A stretch of 64,000 bases of DNA from Gordionus sp. m RMFG-2023. Lineage: Eukaryota; Nematomorpha; Gordioida; Chordodea; Parachordodidae. The notes beneath the pieces were generated by a model. It was not told the DNA's origin. It did no database searches and saw only the letters and a list, made by a program, of their open reading frames with translations. Positions 27,501 through 36,500 of the stretch are shown piece after piece; within the stretch, counting starts at the first letter, position 1, and each line of letters starts with the position of its first letter. Location: positions 48,027,561-48,091,560 of the forward strand of contig NC_088775.1 in assembly GCF_954871325.1 (NCBI RefSeq), in the 5' to 3' direction. The translations under genes and the position numbers were made by a program.

Positions 27501-30500
27501 TTTTTAATAAAAGATTTATATTCGTTCTAAATTACTAAATGAAATTGATAATCATTTTAATATTTAAAGAGGGAACCATGGCCATGCTAAAAAATTCTTT
27601 TATGAAACCCATCCAAGGCTGATTTATATGATATAAATTTTGAAAATTGTTTAACCTTAAAACAAAATTTTATTATCTTACTTTGTTAATTCTTTTTTTA
27701 CTTTATTATGTGTAAAAACATTAAAATAAATTCTTTTTTTCTTAAATTTTGTATATGTAAATAGTTATAATATAAAAAATATATATATAGGATAGAAATT
27801 TGTCAAATTAAGAGACATATATTTGTTAATAAATTAAATAAAAAAAATATAAATTAAATTTTTTGATCTCTGCCTTCCTTATAATTTTCATACTCTTTCT
27901 AAATTACATGAAATACTTTCCACCATCTTGAAAAAACCCATTCACCAATGTCTAACAGAAAAAAAGATATCATTTATACCCATGAAAGAAATGTTATATA
28001 AATACAAACCATTTTTATCATTAATCAAATAAAATAGTAATATAAAAAAATAAAATAATAGGTATGTATATCAAACTCATTAATAATTCCTATTCCGAAA
28101 TATAGTAAATAACGAATCACAAATTTTGATAGTCTCAAACATGTTGAACAATAAACGAGGATGACAAAAACAACAAACAAGCCAATTACAAATATTTATA
28201 TATTATTTTAAATAGTAACCTTAATAATATACCTAAAAATGTTCCAATTATATTCAAATATATATTGCATTGCATTATAAATAAACTAATCACAATTTTA
28301 ATAAACTCACTACTAAGTAATGTTAAAACCCCGATTTGGGTCGATTTTTCAAAAGGGCTCGATTAAGATTTTAGCTAAAATAATATTATGTAAGCATCGA
28401 GATTTGGCAAATAGATATCCAAGCATTTCTGCCAGCTACGTGCAAAATCTTTAGGCTTACATAATGTTATTTTGGTTATAATATTAATCAGGCCGTTTTT
28501 AAAATCGACCCCAATCGGGCTTTTTAACAACCCTACTCACTACCTTATCAAATATATTTATTCTATAAAGCTATATGCTAACGAGTCTTGCTCTTTATGC
28601 AACAGTGAGAGCTGTAACGGAACGCAGCAGAGCTCGAGAGTTTTTATTTATATTATACATATATAGATAAAAAATTTATGTATATAATATTTAATTTTTA
28701 AGTAATGACGCGCGTTCCTTTTTCCACGGTAACGGTAACGCGTTCCTTTTTTCAGATGTAACGAGTTTGTTTTTTAAAGTAGCATTTACAGCACTACTTG
28801 TTACTCATTTTGATGGTTCTATTATTTTTATTATATTATTTTATTTAAACCTTCTTTAAATCTTTCACCTTCGGCCAATGTTTTTTTGACCCTTTCAGAT
28901 CCAGCTAAATCCACAAAGTGTATCTTGCTCTTGGTTAAGGTAACATCACTTGTTTATTTTTATTTAAAATAAAAAAATTAATTAGTTAAAATTTCTTTAA
29001 TTTTAGATTATTTCTTATAAATAACATACAATAAATTAATCTTAGGGTTAAATAATTTTCGGACCTGGTTGGGAATACGAGGGTGGGAATTTGTTATTTT
29101 TTAGGGTTGGGTCCATTTTTTTCTATGGATGATAATAATTCTAATGCTTATTATGTGTATGACTGTTTTCAATATTTTTAGTAAAATTGTATCCCAAATA
29201 TACATAAATAAAACCATTCTAAAATACTTTTTTAAAAAAATACCAATAAATTTAATAATGTATTAAGCAAGGTTGCCAGGTGTCCAGTTTTACCTGTAAT
29301 TCTTACGATTTCATACCTATTTTCTTATAAATAATTATCACGTTTTTTGAGCAAATTAAAACAAATTTTTTAAAGACAAATATAAAAATTATAAATTATT
29401 TTATTTATAAATATTTAAAAAAATTATATTTGTTGGTAGTCCAACCACCCAATCATATACAATATTTAATTTAAATTAAACCCAAACTAATAAAAATGTA
29501 TAAACAGGTATTATTAGAGTTGCTTTAACCAAACAACCAGGATTCAAATTCGATTTCTAAGAAAGTTTATCAAGCAAAATTAATTTAAATAACTATATAT
29601 TTCTAATAGGATACAAATCTCAACATTCAAACTCGTAAAATTTTGAATGAAAGAAATTCATTGTATATACACACTGAGATTATAATTAGTCCAAACATAA
29701 CATGTAGACAGATATTGCTAAAGTTTGTTAACAATCAGATTTAAAAATATCATTGAAAAATTTATCAGATAAAAAATTTATAAAGCTCAGTAAATTCAAA
29801 TAAAATAATTATATATAAATTTTTTCAGTTTCTTCATGTTATAATTTATAAGTCTAAACATATAAAACATTTATTACTAAGCTGATTACTTAGATTCAGG
29901 ATCATTTTTATAAAATAATTAAATAAAATATTTTATAATAAAGGCAATATATATTCAATAGATAAGATTATACATCTAAACATATGTTATATGCTCTGTA
30001 TCTTTTAAAAACCTCATTTTATCTAAAAAATATAATATCCAATTTTTTTTAACTTGTTACAGAATGAATTTGCAAATTCATTATATATCGAAAGCTAATC
30101 CTCAAATTATAATTTTCAAAATGAAAAATTGAAACATAAGCAAATAAAAAAGAGGGAAATATATCCTGTAAGTTATAATGAAAGTTGGGAACAAAAATAT
30201 AAATGGTTAAAGCAGTATGCAGGATCGACTGTAAAATGTAGTATATGTGGATCATGCTTTTCAATAATCCATAGTAGAGAGTATGATATAATCAAATATA
30301 TGAAATCTAACTAACATACATAGGCAAATAAACAATCTGGAACCAATATTTATATATCGTCATACATAACAAAATATTCTAAAAATGAAACCTTATCTGT
30401 TATTGCTGAAACAACATTTATATATCATTTCATAAACGTTCCCATAGCAGTGTGTTGGCTGATTGTTCGAGCAAGCTAATTTACTCACTTTTTTCACGAC

Positions 30501-33500
30501 TCTAAAACTGCATCGATATTTCATGTGTCAGAGGGCTCTAAAATAATACCAAATATATTGGCACCAAAGACAAGGTCAAATATATTAAAAGATCTAAAAA
30601 ACAATAGCCCGTTTTTAATATTAACGGATGCATCGAATAAAGGTAATATAAAAACATTGCCCTTACTTAGGTACTTCAACATAAATAATAGAAGTTAAAT
30701 TACTTAAATTTTCTTTATCTAATAGTGAAACTTCTAGAGATATATCCCGATGCTTTTAAGAATTTTTGGACTTGATATTACTCATGTTACAGCATATTGT
30801 ACCAATAACGTGTCTGAAAACTTTGGGGAAAATCAAAGTATTTGGAAGGAATTGAAAAGCCATAATAATATTATACCAAGAGTTTGCATATGCCAAATAC
30901 TTCATAATGTTTGTAAAAATATAATTTATCTCAAATATGATATCAGAACAGAGAGTATAGTAATCAAATGCTATAATCAATTTAACAATTCAACAAAAAG
31001 GGTTACAATTTTAAAAGAAATGGTAGAATGGCATTTAGAATTTAGAGAATTACTTGGCCATGTTCCAAAACACTGGCTTACTTTAATCCCAGCAGTTGAG
31101 CGGATGATTAACTAACCTCTTAAAGAATATTTTTTTATCGTAATCAGCAACCATTAACATTATTTTTCGATGATTTTACAATAGCATATTTGGGCATTGT
31201 CCTTAACGTTGGCACTTTAATAAATAACATAAATTTACAACTACAAGCTGAAGATGTCTTAGCTATATATATACACGATCTTATCAAAAAACTTAAAATT
31301 CTTTAAATTTAATAATTTAACAAAATTTTTATAGGATAATGAAGAAAAGTTCAAAAATGAATCAAAGATGTTTGTAAAAAATATTATAGAATATACTGAA
31401 AAACGCTTAGGATAATATAGGGAAATATCTTAGCCCTATGACATTAAAACCAGAATTCAATGAATTTCTAAAATATTCTTAATTTCGCTTTTGCCGGCCT
31501 TAGTCCGGGTTTATCGATATAGCATATTCATCTTACTTAATATGTTATACTTAATGCATCAAGATTTTTAAGACAATATCAAAATTAATATTAATTTATT
31601 TACTATTAACGATTATAATGATGTATTATTTTCCCATGTTTAACATTTTAAGGATGATTTTAAAATAGGAAATAAAGATTTTCCATCAGCGCTATGGAGC
31701 AGTCATTAGGCTAAATATTCTCATAGATGACGCATTTGAATGTGGAATGGGAACTAAAATATCTTATATTTTCCCGATTAACGGAGATATTATTTGTAGG
31801 AAATCCACCCATTTTTCCTGCGCATTCATGTGATTTATTTTGGATAATTTATCTTCACAATAAATATTAAAATGTGATAATTCCCCAAGGAGAATATCTG
31901 AATCAATATTTGGTATTTAATAATTAACAATAATTTTTTGAAATTCTTCAAATGCTGGGTCTTTTTCTAATGGTATAGGGCTAAGATATCTCTTTATATT
32001 ATATATAATATAATATCATAGTGTTTTTCACTATTTTCTACAGACATCTTTGACTCATTTATGAAATTCAATGCCTTTCCTTCATCATTATCATGTTGTA
32101 AAATGTTTTTAGAAATGCCCCATAAAAATTTTACTCAATTTTTAATTTAAAGAATTCAATTTAATTTTTTGGGGGAATTACGAATCATTCTAATAATGTT
32201 TCTTAGATTTAGAATTGAAGGATCTAAAAATTTTAAAATTTCTTTGGATACTAAATTAATTACATGGGCAAAGCATCGGAAGTGCCCTATTTTTATTAAT
32301 GGATATTTTAAAGAAAATGTATCAATAAATGTTTTATTATTAGTTGCATTATATCAAGTTATATAAAAAATTTTATTCTCTAAATTATAATTTTTAATTA
32401 TTTTGACAAAGGCTTTAAATATATTTTCACCTGAATGTGTTTCATTTATTGGACTGACATCCAAAATTATGTTATTTATTTTAAAATTATCATCAATAAA
32501 ATGGGCTGTTAGCCCTAAAAAAGAAACCTATGTTGGGTTAGTCCAAATGTCAGATGAAAAATTAATCTGACTTTTATTTTTAGATATTATTTCCTGTACC
32601 AACTGTTCTTTTTCTGCAAATGTATTATACATGTGCAATTTAAGAGTATTGGAGCATATTGATTTTACAGAACAATCAAGATCAATTATAAAATTTTTAA
32701 AATCATTTGAATTAATAATTTTAAAAGATATATTATTATTTATAAATAATTTTAATAAATTATCCTTAAAATTAATTTTTTTTTGAAGAATTTGGTGTTG
32801 ATTTTAAAAAAAATGTCAATTTTATTATTTTTTTTACTAAGGTGTGAATGAAACCTATATAATGATTAATAAGAGATGTTGTTTTGCCTTTACATTTTAT
32901 AATACTCTTGCAATGATTGCAAGCAGCCTTTTCACCATCTTTAAGGATTTGATATTGATCCCATAAGATTGCTCTCTTTTGTGAGGAAATTTTCTTATCT
33001 TCAACATCAAGCATAATTTCATCAGAAGAATTCTCCTCTAACATAATTAGGCTAGCTAACAATAATTATTGTAGAGATGTAATATATTTTTATATACCTC
33101 TGGTGTGTGTAATTTTTAATATAATTTATTATGAGATTCAAAAAATAAACTTTTCGTGAGATTCAAAAAATGTGGCAAATAAAAATTTTTTAAATTTGTT
33201 TTTATAAACACAAAAACATCACCTGTCAGATTGGCTGGTCAACAAATAGAAATGACAAATGTTAGATTTATTAAACAATTTATTAAATATTACGAATAAT
33301 TCGTTTTATTCGAATAATCCGTTTTACTGGAATAATCCGTTTTATTCTAATCGAATAAATGATTATTCGTATTCAGATAAAACAAATAATTTATTATTCG
33401 TATTCGTAATTATTCGATTAGATTCGAATCGAATATTCAAATTATTTTTGAATAGGCCTAGTTGCTGCAAACGATAAAAAATATTCTTTAAATAGTTGGT

Positions 33501-36500
33501 AATATTTAAGCATTCCCTCAACAGCTGGGATTAATGTAAACCAGCTTGTTGGAATGTAGCAAAGTAATTCTGAACATTCTAAATTGCTTCATTCTATTAA
33601 AAATTTAACCACTTTTGTTGAATTGCTAAATTGATTATTGCTTATTACTTACTTACTCTCGATATCATATTAGATATATTATGGTTTTTATATGCACATC
33701 AGTTCGAACCAAACCGAACCGGCAACCGGAATGAACCGTTACCTTAACCGAACCGTTATAAAGAAAATATAAAAAGAGCAAACCGAACTGTTAAATATTT
33801 TAAACCGGTTTGAAATGGTTTTAAAATATAATTTGAAATTATTAACCTAAATATGAAATTTAAATTATCCTTGGGAGCTATTTTTAAATTCGTGATTTCT
33901 TTTCAAATTAAAATTTTTTTATATTATCTACATATCAATCAATACCAAGTTTATCGTTTTTACTTTAAATACTTAATTTAATAGAGATTAGGCAAATTAT
34001 CAGTTAATAAGATAAGATTTCTGTCCAAATTAAATTTGAAAAAAACTAATAGATTTTGCGCAAGAAAAACTTTTGCCAAGAAATATCATGATCGTGAAAA
34101 ATGTTTATAAGAGAATGAATGGAAATTAATAGCGATATATTAAAAGCTTATCCAGCTTATATTTTGACAAACTATATACAAAGTGAACAATTGACAATGG
34201 CCGATATTTATGCCACGTAGATCAGATGTATCATGCAAACGAGCAAAGTAGACATTCCATTTGCCGGAATTTTAGTTTATACGATAAAATAATGAGAAAT
34301 AAATTTGAAAAATGACGTTTTTTGCTCAGGTGTTTATTTCGGCCCAAGATATAATGTATTTTTAACATATGAAGAAAAAGAAATCGCCAAAAAACATCTT
34401 TCTAAAACTTGGAACTTAATACAAAATTTAAATAATCAGAATATTGAAATTCTAGATACTATGCCTACGTGTTATTCGAAAGATAATTTAAATGATAATT
34501 TTGAGGATTTATTAAAATCGCATGAAAACCTTAATAAGAAAAATTCTCAGGGCATATAAAATTATAATAAATGTAGAGAAATTCGGTCATTTGATAATAT
34601 AAAGAGATTAAAAAATTATTTATCTTTTGAATTATTGGGAAAATGTAAAGAATAGTATGCCAAAACTTTATAAATTAGCTATAAGTGTGCTAGCAGTTCC
34701 AGCTAAGCAGGTATCCGTAAAAGTATTTTCTAGCCTTAAGTTTATACTCTCTGTGCAGAGAACTAAATTAAATCCTGAAATATTAGAAAATATTTTAGTT
34801 ATCCGTCCTAATTCTTTTTTTATTATTCCTCATTGTACATGTTTGTTTCTATCTAATCTATTTATAAAATTAAAAAAAAATAATTTGTCTAATTTATATT
34901 TACTGTTTAATAAAAATATATATTAGATTATCATGGTTAAATTAAATAAAAAATTATAAAAATATAAATTAATGATTAATTTTTTTTAAAAATCAAATTT
35001 ATAAAAATCGGAACAAACCGAAAAGAACCTTATAAATTATAAACCGCACCGATATGAATTTTTTCAAAAAAAACCGAAATGGAACAATACCTTTATAAAA
35101 TTTTAAACTAAAAACCGAAACGAACCGAGCCACTACACTTAACAGTTCGAAATCCTGAGTGTCATATACAGCCTATTGGAATAATATTATTATGGCTTTT
35201 CGATTCCGTCTAAATACTTTGATTTTCCCTGAGGTTTACAGATGCGTTCGGCACAATATGTCATCAATTCGAGCTATTCTTAAATTTTCTAGCAAGCATC
35301 GAGATATATCTTTAAAATTTCACTATAAGATGAAGAAAACAAAACATAAGCTGATCCGAACATAAAACCTGATCAGACCCCAAGCATAAACCCAGGGTAT
35401 GAACTTAGAAATTAATAAAAATAGACTCGCCTACCCAGTTTATTTGGCAAAAACCCTGTTTTTTCACTAAAAATTTATTTATTCGCCAAACCCCGTTTTC
35501 AGCAAAAAAATGTTTTTCCTATAAAAACCCTGTTTAGCAGGGTAAAAACCTCCTTTTGAGTAAAGAAGCCCGGTATTTGGGTAAAGCCCCCTTTTTGGTT
35601 AAAATCCATTTTCTGGGTAAAAACCCTTTTTTAGTAAAAATTAATCTCGTTTATTTGGATATGGAATCCATGGAGATTTGAAATCTTTCGATTTTAAATC
35701 GTTTAAGGAGAATAATTATCCAATATGGGTAATATATTTACGCAAGTTAGAAGTAATTATCCTACAAATTTCAGACAATTTTCGTCATAACCCTTTATTT
35801 ATATCTAATTTTATGAAAAATTATCTTATAAATTAAAATATATTCCCTTATTGTATTGATTAGCTTATACTAAAACTCATCGTAATTTGAATAATTAATT
35901 AAACTATTAGAATATATCATAGGTTTCACCCAAAAAGAAAATAGAATTGTATTTTTTTTAAAACTAATTCAAAAAGTCTTACAATTTTTAGCTAAAAACT
36001 TATTTCATAAAAAAAAATTATGGATCATAATAAAACAATTTTCATTTACATTAAAAATTATATTAAAAATAACTTTTAAACTATTTATAAAATAATATAT
36101 GTTAAAATTAAATTAAAAGGCTATATAAAAAGGGATAAGTAAAAAAAAATTCTATAAAAACAATAAATGTTTTATTAATAATTCTTACAAGTAAACAATT
36201 TTATCTGGAGGAGCATTAAAATGGTCAATGTGTCTCAAAATATCATCACAATACAGTATCTTCAATAAGGTCTCATTTATGGTAAATGCATTATGTTCAA
36301 ATCTTGCATTATTTTCAACACTATCATAATCACATCTGATTCTTCATAGCGTTAATAAATTTTGAAATATAAGTCACAATATGTTTTTCAAATTTTATAT
36401 ATTAATAAAGTATGCATATTTATTGACTTGGTTTTGTAAATAAGTGTTAAATAACACAATGCTTGAATATAACGTGTTTATTATAAATGAGACCCAACAG

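Larger units (their letters stand above)
24240..27640. repeat. Diverged tandem unit interrupted by a hAT insertion
   Basis: Related segments lie at 24,300-24,415, 24,420-24,535, 24,535-24,700 and, after a hAT element, 27,350-27,630. The shared pieces are AGATTTATACTAATTCTAAA, AAATTGATAAT, an AAAACCCGGC-like box with AGGCTGATTTA, and ATAATGGAGCGTTTTATT. They look like an old tandem array of a larger unit, now divided by the transposon at 24,708-27,349. Confidence 0.5.

Noticed and set aside
29460-29560. Possible pol III B box (GGATTCAAATTC) near 29,530
   Set aside because: No A box at the right distance and no stem pairing.
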